A DNA stretch of 64,000 nt from Clostridium algoriphilum (lineage in GTDB: Bacteria > Bacillota > Clostridia > Clostridiales > Clostridiaceae), in the NCBI RefSeq assembly GCF_020443705.1, contig NZ_JAIZZK010000001.1, positions 1 to 64,000 of the forward strand, given 5' to 3'. A program made the position numbers and the translations under genes. How positions within the stretch are numbered: position 1 is the first letter of the stretch; each line of letters begins with the position of its first letter. The notes below the pieces were generated by a model. That model searched no databases and was not told where the DNA came from. It saw nothing but the letters and a program-made list of their open reading frames with translations. Positions 7,505-16,402 of this stretch are shown here, in pieces.

Positions 7505-9343
7505 TTGACTAATGCTACTTATTATTTAGGATTTATAATGGTATTTTTAAGAATATCATCATTCTTTATAGGTATACCAGTTTTCTTTCCTAAGTCTGCT
7601 CCTGCAATGGTTAAAGTTGGATTTTGCTTTTTATTCACTTTTATTATTTTACCAGGAGTTAATTATGGGAATGTAAATTTAATTGCAAATAACGCAACCC
7701 TCATTATATTTTGTATATCGGAGGTTGTGACAGGTCTAACACTTGGATATATAACTAAATTTTGCTTTTACTCAGCACAAATGGCTGGGCAACTTATGGA
7801 TTTTCAAATTGGATTTTCTATGATGAGCATGTTTGATCCAATATCTAATGAGAATGTTACTTTGCTTGGAACATTGCTTTACAGAATTAGTCTAGTAATG
7901 TTCTTAGTTGTAGATGGTCATCATATGTTAATTAGGGCTATTATAGATTCATTTAATTCTGTTGAAATTGGAAAGTTTATACTTAGTCAACAAACAGCTA
8001 TGATGATGCTGAAAATTTTTATAGAATTCTTTACACTTGGATTAAAAATAGCAATACCTATTATATTAATAATTATAATAACAGATTTAAGTATAGGGTT
8101 AGTATCAAGAACTGTACCACAGTTAAATGTTATGATTTTAGGTATGCCAATAAAAATATTAATAGGACTCAGTTGCTTCTCTTTAGTATTGCCAGCTGTT
8201 TTAAATTTAATAGTAAATTCTTTTTATACTATTCCAGATATAATTAAAGGATTTTACAAAGTAATACCTTTACTAATTTTTATTTCAGCAGATAGTGGAG
8301 AGAAGACAGAAGATGCTACTCCTAAGAAGAAAAGTGAATCAAAGAAAAAAGGGCAAGTAGCAAAAAGTAAGGAGTTATCGTCTACTGTTACATTGTTAAC
8401 AGTAACAATGCTTATGATTACGTTAGGTGCGTATACTCTAGATAATTTAAAAAGCGTTTTAATTCTTTTCTTAAATAACTATTTAAATTTTACGCTTACA
8501 GAGTATACTTTTAAAACTGTGCTTCTTGTATCACTCATGAAATTCGGACTTATAATTTTACCAATCATGGTTCCTATTATGATAATGGGAGTTGTTGCAA
8601 GTTTAATGCAATCTGGTTTTATATTTACAAATGATCCACTAAAACCTGATTTGAAAAAACTAGATCCTATTAGTGGATTTAAGAAAATTTTTTCTATGAG
8701 ATCAGTAGTTGATCTAATAAAAAATTTAGCTATAGTTACTACTATATCAATTATTGCTTATAACTTCATTAAGAGTAATTATTTAGATATTATGACATAT
8801 GGAAGTTTAAAGATAGAAGCAATACTCGGAGTATTTGGAAGTTTAGTTGTAGATATATTTTTTAAGATTAGTATAGTTATGCTTATAATATCTATAATTG
8901 ATTTTGCGTATCAGAAGTACAAGCATAACAAAGAACTAAAAATGAGTATGCAAGAAATCAAAGAAGAATACAAGCAACAAGAAGGAGACCCGCAAATCAA
9001 ATCAAAAATCAGGCAAAAACAAAGAGAAATGGCATCGAGTAGAATGATGCAGGATGTACCTGATGCAACGGTTGTCATTACCAATCCGACTCATATAGCT
9101 ATTGCTATAAAATATGAGCAGGGAGGGGAAGGAGCCCCTATTGTTGTCGCTATTGGTGCAGATAATGTGGCTATACGAATTAAAGAGATAGCAAGTGGAA
9201 ATGATATCCCAATTATTGAAAACAAACCTTTAGCTAGGTTAATATATAAGGAATTAGATATAGGATCCGAAATTCCAGCAGATATGTATCAAGTCGTAGC
9301 AGAAATACTAGCATTGGTATATAAGCTTAAGAAAAAAAAGTAA
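7505..9343 (+). CDS. fliR-flhB: FliR-FlhB fusion, flagellar type III export gate
   Basis: One 612-residue frame joins two export-gate proteins that are separate in most bacteria. Residues ~1-255 are FliR (MVFLRISSFFIGIPVFFPK at the start, QMAGQLMDFQIGFSMM in the middle). From ~260 the FlhB signature begins (GEKTEDATPKKKSESKKKGQ), with four membrane helices and a cytoplasmic domain. The autocleavage motif N527-P-T-H lies in VVITNPTHIAIAIKYE, so substrate-specificity switching should be intact. No stop or frameshift separates the halves. The start is TTG 7505 after GGTGGA. Such natural fusions are known from Clostridium. Confidence 0.95.
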   Translation: MTNATYYLGFIMVFLRISSFFIGIPVFFPKSAPAMVKVGFCFLFTFIILPGVNYGNVNLIANNATLIIFCISEVVTGLTLGYITKFCFYSAQMAGQLMDFQIGFSMMSMFDPISNENVTLLGTLLYRISLVMFLVVDGHHMLIRAIIDSFNSVEIGKFILSQQTAMMMLKIFIEFFTLGLKIAIPIILIIIITDLSIGLVSRTVPQLNVMILGMPIKILIGLSCFSLVLPAVLNLIVNSFYTIPDIIKGFYKVIPLLIFISADSGEKTEDATPKKKSESKKKGQVAKSKELSSTVTLLTVTMLMITLGAYTLDNLKSVLILFLNNYLNFTLTEYTFKTVLLVSLMKFGLIILPIMVPIMIMGVVASLMQSGFIFTNDPLKPDLKKLDPISGFKKIFSMRSVVDLIKNLAIVTTISIIAYNFIKSNYLDIMTYGSLKIEAILGVFGSLVVDIFFKISIVMLIISIIDFAYQKYKHNKELKMSMQEIKEEYKQQEGDPQIKSKIRQKQREMASSRMMQDVPDATVVITNPTHIAIAIKYEQGGEGAPIVVAIGADNVAIRIKEIASGNDIPIIENKPLARLIYKELDIGSEIPADMYQVVAEILALVYKLKKKK

Positions 9344-9355
9344 AGGATGATATTT

Positions 9356-11422
9356 GTGGCTGAAAAAGCAAAGTTTAACATAAAAAGTAATTTAGATGTT
9401 TTAGTTGCATTTGGTGTAATAGCGATAGTTTTAATGATTATAATTCCATTACCACCAGCACTTCTTGATGTAATAATTGCATTTAACATTACACTCGCAG
9501 TTATAATTTTATTATTAACAATGTTTACAACAGAAGTTTTGCAATTTTCAGTTTTCCCAACATTGTTGCTTATCACAACACTTTTAAGATTAGCATTAAA
9601 TATATCATCTACAAGGCTAGTATTAACACAGGCTTATGCAGGTGATATAATTGAGGCTTTTGGTGAATTTGTTGTTGGAGGTAATTACGTTGTTGGAATA
9701 ATTATTTTTTTAATAATAATCATTATACAATTTGTAGTTATTACGAATGGTGCTGGTAGAGTTTCAGAGGTTTCTGCTAGATTTACACTAGACGCGATGC
9801 CTGGTAAGCAGATGAGTATTGATGCTGATCTGAATGCAGGTGTTATAACTGAAGAACAGGCAAGAGAGAGAAGAACGAAACTACAGGATGAAGCAAGTTT
9901 TTATGGAGCTATGGATGGAGCGTCCAAGTTCGTAAAGGGAGATGCAATAGCGGGCATTATTATTACTATGATTAATATTTTTGGTGGAATAATTATAGGA
10001 GCTGTAATGCTTAAAATGCCAATTGCAACAGCTGCAACTACTTATGTTAGGTTAACAGTAGGAGACGGTCTTGTAAGTCAGATTCCAGCACTTTTAATAT
10101 CAACTGCATCTGGTATTTTAGTTACTAGATCTGGTAGCAATGTAAATTTAGGAAGTCAAATAACAAGTCAGCTTACAGCATTTCCAAAAGTTATTGCTTT
10201 AGCATCAGTTGTATTATTAGTTTTGGCTGCAATACCAGGTATGCCTCATGTAGTTTTTATAATGTTATCGCTTGGAATGGCAACTAGTGCTTATTTCTTA
10301 AATAAAGATGAGAAAGATCAAAAGATACTACAAACAGAAAGTGAAGAACAAGAATCTTATGAAACAGAAAATAGGGAACCTGAGAACGTAATGAATTTAA
10401 TTTCTGTAGAGCCTATGGAAATAGAAATAGGATATGGATTAATACCACTTGCAGATGAAGCTACAGGAGGAGATTTATTACAAAGAATTGCTTCTGTAAG
10501 AAGACAATGTGCTTTAGAGATGGGAATTGTTGTTCAGCCAATTAGAATCAAAGATAACTTGCAACTTAAAACAAATGAGTATGTAGTTAAAATTCGTGGT
10601 ACTGTAATAATTAAGGGTGAGTTAATGCCAAGTATGCTCCTATGCATTGACCCAAGTTCTGAGGATATAACTATTCAAGGTATTAATACTATTGAACCAA
10701 CATTTGGATTACCTGCAGTTTGGATAAATAATGATCAAAGAGAAGATGCTGAAATCAAGGGGTTAACAGTGGTAGACCCAACTACAGTAATGGTAACTCA
10801 TTTAACAGAAACTATTAAAAATCATGCTTTTGAGTTATTAGGTAGACAGGAAACTAAGATACTTATAGATTCGGTAAAAGAGAAATATGATACCGTAGTG
10901 GATGAACTAGTACCAGATCTTATGACTATCGGTGAAGTTCAGAAGGTTCTCCAGAGTTTGCTTAAAGAAAAAGTAGCTATAAAGGACATGGTGACAATAC
11001 TCGAGTCTCTAGCAGATAATGCTAGAATAACTAAGGATACAGAAGTACTAACAGAATATGTGCGTTTTTCATTGGGACGAAGTATTTGTAATGGACTAGT
11101 TGATGAGAATGGTAGCATGACTATCATTACTTTGTCACCAGATGTTGAAAATGTTATTTCAAGCAACATTCAAAAATCCATACAAGGTTCTTTTCCAGCA
11201 GTAGATCCAGAAACTACAGGAAAGATACTTAACTCTATCAAGAGTAACATTAACACGATTTATTTTCATAATAACCAACCAGTCATTTTAGTTTCTCCGA
11301 AAATAAGACCAGCGTTTAGACGATTAATTGAAATGGTATTCCCTAGCGTTTGCGTACTTTCTCTTAATGAAATACCAAATGAGGTTGAGATTAAAACTGA
11401 AGGAGTTGTGACTCTACAATGA
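9356..11422 (+). CDS. flhA: Flagellar export protein FlhA
   Basis: Main inner-membrane export component, using the proton gradient and docking chaperone-substrate complexes. Eight membrane segments fill residues ~15-320; the conserved FHIPEP loop includes RFTLDAMPGKQMSIDADL and RRTKLQDEASFYGAMDGA. The cytoplasmic C-terminal domain begins around residue 340 after an acidic linker (ESEEQESYETE). I chose GTG 9356 (688 residues): AAAGGATG at 9342-9349 is correctly spaced for it, whereas in-frame ATG 9347 overlaps that site. The 3' end overlaps flhF by four bases. Confidence 0.94.
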   Translation: MAEKAKFNIKSNLDVLVAFGVIAIVLMIIIPLPPALLDVIIAFNITLAVIILLLTMFTTEVLQFSVFPTLLLITTLLRLALNISSTRLVLTQAYAGDIIEAFGEFVVGGNYVVGIIIFLIIIIIQFVVITNGAGRVSEVSARFTLDAMPGKQMSIDADLNAGVITEEQARERRTKLQDEASFYGAMDGASKFVKGDAIAGIIITMINIFGGIIIGAVMLKMPIATAATTYVRLTVGDGLVSQIPALLISTASGILVTRSGSNVNLGSQITSQLTAFPKVIALASVVLLVLAAIPGMPHVVFIMLSLGMATSAYFLNKDEKDQKILQTESEEQESYETENREPENVMNLISVEPMEIEIGYGLIPLADEATGGDLLQRIASVRRQCALEMGIVVQPIRIKDNLQLKTNEYVVKIRGTVIIKGELMPSMLLCIDPSSEDITIQGINTIEPTFGLPAVWINNDQREDAEIKGLTVVDPTTVMVTHLTETIKNHAFELLGRQETKILIDSVKEKYDTVVDELVPDLMTIGEVQKVLQSLLKEKVAIKDMVTILESLADNARITKDTEVLTEYVRFSLGRSICNGLVDENGSMTIITLSPDVENVISSNIQKSIQGSFPAVDPETTGKILNSIKSNINTIYFHNNQPVILVSPKIRPAFRRLIEMVFPSVCVLSLNEIPNEVEIKTEGVVTLQ

Positions 11423-12609
11423 TTATAAAGAGATATATAGTCAATGGCATGAACGAAGCCATGACTAGGATAAGGTATGAACTAGGTGTTGATGCTGTTA
11501 TTATAAGTCAAAGAAAAATCCGTAGACCAGGAATAAAAGGTTTATTTACAAGTAAGATTATTGAAGTAACAGCTGCGGTTGAAAATGAAATAGTTAACCA
11601 AGAGCAAAATGTCGTAAGTCGTGGAGTAGTGAGTAGTATAGAAGCAATTAACAAAGTTGTAGAACATGAAAATACAATTAAAGATAACGAGAGAAAATCT
11701 CAAGAACAAAACAAGGTAGTACATAGCGAGTCTGAAAATGTGAAGCAAAAAAGTGAAACACAAAGTAATAATTGCTCAGAAAGCATAATGAGTGAAATGA
11801 TGAAAATGAAAACTATGATTAGCGAGCTTGCAGATGTTAATAGGCCTGATAAACTTAAAAGCGATATAGAAAAAATATTAGAAGAAAATGATGTTGATAG
11901 TGAAAATATAAAAAACATAATAAACAAGGTTAAAAACATTGACTTAGAGGTCAGTGAATTGGAAAAGTTGAAAATGGTATTAAAAGATATGATAAATGTT
12001 AGTAGCCCAAAATTAGAAGGTAGAATAGTGCTTGTTGGTCCAACAGGTGTAGGGAAAACTACAACCATAGCAAAACTTGCTGGAAAGCTAGCTCTAGTTG
12101 AGAAAAAGAAAGTAGGACTTATAACTGTAGATACTTACAGGATTGGTGCAGTAGAGCAGTTAAAAACTTATGCAGACATTATGAACATTCCTTTCAAAGT
12201 TGTATATAATATGAATGATATGGAAAATGCAATAGAGAGCATGAGTGAATGCGAAGTAGTATTAATTGATACTACAGGAAGAAGTAGTAAAAATAGAATG
12301 CAAATTGCTGAACTTAGAACATTTGTGGAAAAGGCTGACACGAAAAATATTCAATTAGTGCTAAGTGCTACAACGAAAAATAGTGACATTAAATATATTA
12401 TTGAAGGATATCAGATTTTACATTATAATAGTATAATAGTAACTAAATTAGATGAAACTTCCACATATGGTTCCATTCTTAACATATTAGAAAGTGCTAA
12501 AATACCGATTAGTTTTGTATCAACTGGTCAAAATGTACCCGATGATATTAAAGAGTTGTCTGCAGATAGAATTGTTAGTCTTATATTAGGAGAGGATGCT
12601 ATATGTTAG
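11419..12609 (+). CDS. flhF: Flagellar SRP-type GTPase FlhF
   Basis: SRP-family GTPase that sets flagellar placement and number, working with FlhG. It has the FlhF N-terminal B domain (MIIKRYIVNGMNEAM, SQRKIRRPGIKG), a long charged linker (residues ~60-180), then the NG domain. That domain carries P-loop GPTGVGKTTT near residue 207, DTYRIGAVEQL, DTTGRS (G3) and TKLDE (G4). 396 residues is typical. It overlaps flhA by four bases and flhG by seven, so the three are coupled. Confidence 0.95.
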   Translation: MIIKRYIVNGMNEAMTRIRYELGVDAVIISQRKIRRPGIKGLFTSKIIEVTAAVENEIVNQEQNVVSRGVVSSIEAINKVVEHENTIKDNERKSQEQNKVVHSESENVKQKSETQSNNCSESIMSEMMKMKTMISELADVNRPDKLKSDIEKILEENDVDSENIKNIINKVKNIDLEVSELEKLKMVLKDMINVSSPKLEGRIVLVGPTGVGKTTTIAKLAGKLALVEKKKVGLITVDTYRIGAVEQLKTYADIMNIPFKVVYNMNDMENAIESMSECEVVLIDTTGRSSKNRMQIAELRTFVEKADTKNIQLVLSATTKNSDIKYIIEGYQILHYNSIIVTKLDETSTYGSILNILESAKIPISFVSTGQNVPDDIKELSADRIVSLILGEDAIC

Positions 12610-13466
12610 ATCAAGCACAAAGATTAAGGCAAATGGCAGTGGAAAATGCTGATAACATAGTACCTAATAAGCCTAGAATAATAACTGTTACTTCTGGTAA
12701 AGGTGGGGTAGGTAAAAGCAATATAGTTGTTAATTTATCTATAGCACTACAAAAGATGGGTAAGAAAGTTATGATTTTTGATGCAGATATAGGAATGGGA
12801 AATGATGATATTCTAATGGGATGTTCGTCGAAATATAATGTATTTGATGTTATATGTAAAGGGAAAGAAATTGAGGAAGTTGTTTTAACTGGACCTTTTG
12901 GTGTTAAACTTCTTCCAGGTGGATCAGCCCTTACACAAGTTGAAGATTTAACAGAAATTCAAAGAGATATATTTTTAAATAAGCTTACAGCTTTAACGGG
13001 GCTTGATTATATAATAATGGACACTGGGGCTGGTGTAAATAAAAGCGTTTTGGGATTCATCGCTTGTTGTGAGGATTTAGTAATAGTAACAACACCAGAA
13101 CCTACGTCACTCACCGATGCGTATAGTTTACTCAAGGCTGTTAACCATTTTAATATTAAAAATTCTGCGAAAGTTATAATAAATAGATCCTTAGATAACA
13201 ATGAAGCTAATTTAACTTTTAATAAATTTAATAATGTTGTTACTAAATTTCTAAATATGAAATTAGAATATTTAGGTAAGATCGGTGAGGATAAGAAACT
13301 AGCTTATGCAGTAAGAGCGCAACAACCTGTAATTGTAAGTTATCCTAATTCTGAGGCAGCGAAGGACATAAACAGTATAGCAGGTAAAATTGAAGGAATG
13401 AAAGATGAATATAGTGGCATGGGAGTAGAGGGGTTATTTAAAAGAATTTTCAGCATCTTTTCATAA
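12603..13466 (+). CDS. flhG: MinD/ParA-type ATPase FlhG (YlxH)
   Basis: Regulates flagellar number together with FlhF. The deviant Walker A motif SGKGGVGKSN is at residues ~31-40, followed by DADIGMGNDD (Walker A'-like) and IIMDTGAGV (Walker B). The N-terminus LDQAQRLRQM resembles the short helix that in FlhG homologues stimulates FlhF GTPase. The C-terminus (GVEGLFKRIFSIFS) could form an amphipathic membrane-targeting helix, as in MinD. Length 287 is typical. The start overlaps the end of flhF. Confidence 0.94.
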   Translation: MLDQAQRLRQMAVENADNIVPNKPRIITVTSGKGGVGKSNIVVNLSIALQKMGKKVMIFDADIGMGNDDILMGCSSKYNVFDVICKGKEIEEVVLTGPFGVKLLPGGSALTQVEDLTEIQRDIFLNKLTALTGLDYIIMDTGAGVNKSVLGFIACCEDLVIVTTPEPTSLTDAYSLLKAVNHFNIKNSAKVIINRSLDNNEANLTFNKFNNVVTKFLNMKLEYLGKIGEDKKLAYAVRAQQPVIVSYPNSEAAKDINSIAGKIEGMKDEYSGMGVEGLFKRIFSIFS

Positions 13467-13479
13467 GGGGTTGGGGAAA

Positions 13480-14124
13480 TTGATTAAAGTTGATTTTAAG
13501 GTAAATAAAAAATTAGAAATATTAATTGACGAAAGATATTTTAATAGCAACATACAAGATGAAACAGAGAGCTATATAGCAATTAGTATCCCTATTAATT
13601 CAGGAGAATATCTTCCATTGTCAAATGGCGTTATTATAGATGTAATTTATTATGAGGAAGAAAATCTATATAAATTTAAGTCAACAGTTATAGGACGTAA
13701 ATTTGAAAATATACCTATGTTACTTATATCAAAACCAAAGGAAATTAAAAAAATACAGAGAAGAAAATATGTTAGAGTACCATTAATAAAAACTGTTAAG
13801 TACAAAAATATTAAGCGCGAGCAAAAAACTAATCCTAAAACAATAGATGTGAGTCAATATTTAAAAGCTGTACTAGTTGACTTAAGTGGTAGTGGTATGA
13901 AGGTAAAGATATCTGAAGAGATAAAGCTTAATGATTTTCTTGTGGTCTCATTATTAGTTAATGATGAAGACATAATTATAGTGGGTAAGGTAATGAGAAT
14001 TATAAAAGATATTGATAGTAGGTTTATTTGTGGCCTGAGCCTTGATTCTATAGATAACTCAACTAGGGAAAAAATTATTAAATATATTTTTAAGCTTATG
14101 AGAGAGCAATTGAAAAAAGTATAG
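13480..14124 (+). CDS. PilZ-domain flagellar brake protein, YcgR type
   Basis: A YcgR-like protein: an N-terminal YcgR domain (residues ~1-95) and a C-terminal PilZ domain. The c-di-GMP-binding residues are present: RRKYVRVPL (the RxxxR motif) and, about 45 residues on, DLSGSGMKV (the D/N-x-S-x-x-G motif). Its place between flhG and fliA suggests control of motor output by c-di-GMP. I chose TTG 13480 (MIKVDF, 214 residues) because AAGGGG at 13465-13470 is nine bases upstream; the in-frame TTG at 13471 directly abuts it. No membrane segment. Confidence 0.88.
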   Translation: MIKVDFKVNKKLEILIDERYFNSNIQDETESYIAISIPINSGEYLPLSNGVIIDVIYYEEENLYKFKSTVIGRKFENIPMLLISKPKEIKKIQRRKYVRVPLIKTVKYKNIKREQKTNPKTIDVSQYLKAVLVDLSGSGMKVKISEEIKLNDFLVVSLLVNDEDIIIVGKVMRIIKDIDSRFICGLSLDSIDNSTREKIIKYIFKLMREQLKKV

Positions 14125-14135
14125 GGAGGCGTCAT

Positions 14136-14867
14136 ATGTCCATAGCTAAACCAACTGATCTACACGAGAAAATTGTAAAAAAACATATACCTTTAGTTAA
14201 ATATATTGCATCTAGGGTAATAATTGGTAAAACTAAATATGTTGAATATGAAGATTTAATTAGTTATGGCATGCTAGGACTTATGGATGCTTTAGGAAAA
14301 TTTGATTCAACTAAAGGTATGAAATTTTCAAGTTACGCATCAATAAGAATAAAAGGTGCTATGATTGATGAACTAAGGCGTAATAGCCCTATTTCAAAGG
14401 GCGCTATGGATAAACTTAATAGGTACAATGAGGCTATAGAGAGACTTCAGAAACGTCTCTATAAAGAACCAACAACTATTGAAATCGCAAAAGAATTGGG
14501 AATTACACTTGCTGAAGTAAGTGATATTGAGAACAATATAAATTATATATCCATAGTTTCACTTGAAGATTTAATATTTTCTGACGACGATGACATGCCA
14601 CTTAGCGGCACAATTAAAGATGACAGGAGTCCAAGTCCAGAAAAGGCCCTCGAGGAAAAAGAGCAAATAGAGTATTTGGTTTTGGGGCTTGAAAACCTTA
14701 AGGAGAAGGACAAGTTGGTTTTAACCCTATACTATTATGAAGGTCTTACATTAAAGGAAATAGGAAGCATTTTAAGTGTGTCTGAATCACGAGTTTGTCA
14801 ACTACACAGCAGGGCCCTTGTAAACCTAAGGAAAGCCCTAGTAAAACTTAAATATGATTTAGATTAA
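14136..14867 (+). CDS. fliA: Flagellar sigma factor sigma-28 (FliA/SigD)
   Basis: Directs late flagellar genes such as flagellin and chemotaxis. Group-3 sigma-70 layout: region 2 with HIPLVKYIASRV, EDLISYGMLGLMDAL and KFSSYASIRIKGAMIDELR; region 3 with IEIAKELGITLAEV; region 4 with LKEKDKLVLTLYYYEGLTLK and the helix-turn-helix IGSILSVSESRVCQLHSRAL. 243 residues is normal. The ATG is preceded by TAGGGAGG. As in Bacillus, it sits near the end of the fli/flh operon, so it should be made after the export genes. FlgM is not in this window. Confidence 0.96.
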   Translation: MSIAKPTDLHEKIVKKHIPLVKYIASRVIIGKTKYVEYEDLISYGMLGLMDALGKFDSTKGMKFSSYASIRIKGAMIDELRRNSPISKGAMDKLNRYNEAIERLQKRLYKEPTTIEIAKELGITLAEVSDIENNINYISIVSLEDLIFSDDDDMPLSGTIKDDRSPSPEKALEEKEQIEYLVLGLENLKEKDKLVLTLYYYEGLTLKEIGSILSVSESRVCQLHSRALVNLRKALVKLKYDLD

Positions 14868-14915
14868 AATCATCTAATAAGGATGATGCAATTTATAAAA
14901 TTTGGAGTGGATTAT

Positions 14916-15392
14916 ATGACCGGTTTGTTAATTTTTATTGGATTAATTCTTATAATACTTAATGTCTTAGCAATAAAAAAGCAGAATAAGTCCTTTAATG
15001 GAGTGCTTGGGAATGCTATGGGAAATATACATGATAATGATATTATAATAGGAGAACTTAGACGAGAGTTTTCTGAAAACATCTTGGAACTTCAAAGTGA
15101 ACTAATGAAATTAAAAGAGGACATAGAAAGAAATAATAAAACAATTAAAAGAGCTGAACTGACCCAGGATAAAGGTGAAAATAAAATTATTATAGAAGAA
15201 AATAATGATGATATAATTATGGATAAGCCTAGTATTATAAGTCCTATTGAAGAACCACGAAATGCTACTAGCCAAAAGGTTGATGAGATAAAAAGGCTAT
15301 TTTGTGAGGGCTTATCATTAGATGAAATTTCAGAAATATTGCATTTGGGTAAGGGGGAAGTACTATTAATAAAGAATTTATACATAAAATAA
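14916..15392 (+). CDS. SwrB-like membrane-anchored protein downstream of sigma-28
   Basis: 158 residues: one N-terminal membrane helix (GLLIFIGLILIILNVLAI), a charged coiled-coil-like region (ELRREFSENILELQSELM and on), a low-complexity linker, and a C-terminal helical motif EIKRLFCEGLSLDEISEIL followed by HLGKGEVLLIKNL that resembles a small helix-turn-helix. Position right after the sigma factor and the membrane-anchor plus HTH layout match Bacillus SwrB (YlxL), which promotes flagellar export gate assembly. Sequence similarity is only inferred. The start is ATG 14916 because GGAGTGG at 14904-14910 is correctly spaced; longer in-frame starts lack a site. Confidence 0.6.
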   Translation: MTGLLIFIGLILIILNVLAIKKQNKSFNGVLGNAMGNIHDNDIIIGELRREFSENILELQSELMKLKEDIERNNKTIKRAELTQDKGENKIIIEENNDDIIMDKPSIISPIEEPRNATSQKVDEIKRLFCEGLSLDEISEILHLGKGEVLLIKNLYIK

Positions 15393-15592
15393 AAAATTTA
15401 ATAGACTTTCTAAGTGATAGAAAACTTCTAATAGGTATAGGAATAGGGTTAATTTTGGCTTGTATTATATTAAGCGGTGCCAAGATAAATTATGAAATGA
15501 GTAAAGGTAAAACTGAGATTAAGGCTAGGGGATATGGCATGCGCTATCCTGATGAAATGCCAATAATAACTAATAAGGACGTGGGGAAATGA
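15365..15592 (+). CDS. Small membrane protein ORF, apparent ATT start
   Basis: A 76-codon frame that overlaps the previous gene by 28 bases and ends in an ATGA overlap with the next. The translation is a Lys-rich head (NKEFIHKIKNLIDFLSDRK), one strong membrane helix (LLIGIGIGLILACIILSG) and a polar tail ending GYGMRYPDEMPIITNKDVGK. No ATG, GTG or TTG lies before the helix. The only codon well placed behind AAGGGGGAAG (15351-15360) is ATT at 15365, a start known from infC-type genes. The tail motif GMRYPDEM looks conserved in character, but I do not recognise the family. Tight coupling on both sides supports it being a real gene. Confidence 0.6.
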   Translation: MNKEFIHKIKNLIDFLSDRKLLIGIGIGLILACIILSGAKINYEMSKGKTEIKARGYGMRYPDEMPIITNKDVGK

Positions 15593-16371
15593 TTAGAGGT
15601 CTTTATACTGCAGTAACTGGAATGATAACTGGAGAAGCTAAACAAAGTATAGTAACTAACAATATAGCAAATGCAAATACAAACGGTTTTAAAAGCGATA
15701 ACCTTTCTATTAAAAAATTTGATGATGTGTTGATACAAAACTATGATAAAATCGTAAATGGTAAAAATACTAAGAATACTATTGGATCATTAAGTATGGG
15801 AAGTAAAATAGATGACTTAAACACGTATTTTGGTCAAGGCCTTCTTCAAGCAACGGATAAAACTACGGATTTTGCAATAGATGGAAGTGGTTTTTTTACA
15901 GTGCAAAGAAATGATGGCATTACTACAAAAGATTATTATACTAGAAGTGGTGATTTTCATGTTGATGGAAGTGGATATTTAGTAACTGATAGCGGAGACA
16001 AGGTTTTAGGTAAAGATAAAGCAACAAATGCATTAGGACCCATTTATGTTGGTGATGGTAAACTCCAAGTAGATAATAGCGGAAATGTATCGGTTAACGG
16101 TGTGAGTCAATATAAATTCGCAACAGTAGATTTTAGTGATTATAAGACCATTAAAAAAGTTGGAGATAATTTGTATGATGCAGCGAGTCCTATGCAAAAC
16201 CAAAATATTACTGTTAAACAAAATTCATTAGAAAAATCTAATGTTAATGTTTCAGCTGAGATGGTAAATATGATGACAATTACAAGAAACTTTGAAAGTA
16301 ATCAAAAAGTTATACAGGCTATTGATGAGACTTTAGGAAAAGCAGTAAATGAAGTAGGCACGGTGAAATAA
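15589..16371 (+). CDS. flgF: Flagellar rod/hook-basal body protein, FlgF type
   Basis: 260 residues with the rod-protein N-terminus MIRGLYTAVTGMITGEAKQS, TNNIANANTNGFKSD, and the C-terminal partner NVNVSAEMVNMMTITRNFES near residue 220. In Firmicutes two such genes in tandem encode the distal/proximal rod proteins (FlhO and FlhP in Bacillus, FlgF/FlgG elsewhere). The first of the pair is called FlgF by position and because the second keeps the better FlgG ending. Its ATG overlaps the stop of the preceding small ORF (ATGA). Confidence 0.82.
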   Translation: MIRGLYTAVTGMITGEAKQSIVTNNIANANTNGFKSDNLSIKKFDDVLIQNYDKIVNGKNTKNTIGSLSMGSKIDDLNTYFGQGLLQATDKTTDFAIDGSGFFTVQRNDGITTKDYYTRSGDFHVDGSGYLVTDSGDKVLGKDKATNALGPIYVGDGKLQVDNSGNVSVNGVSQYKFATVDFSDYKTIKKVGDNLYDAASPMQNQNITVKQNSLEKSNVNVSAEMVNMMTITRNFESNQKVIQAIDETLGKAVNEVGTVK

Positions 16372-16402
16372 AACATATAAATGAAGGAGGGGAAGCATTA
16401 AA

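Noticed and set aside
15497-15592. Internal ATG as start of the small ORF before flgF.
   Set aside because: It would drop the membrane helix and has no Shine-Dalgarno; the ATT at 15365 has one at good spacing. Kept as an alternative in the check for that finding.
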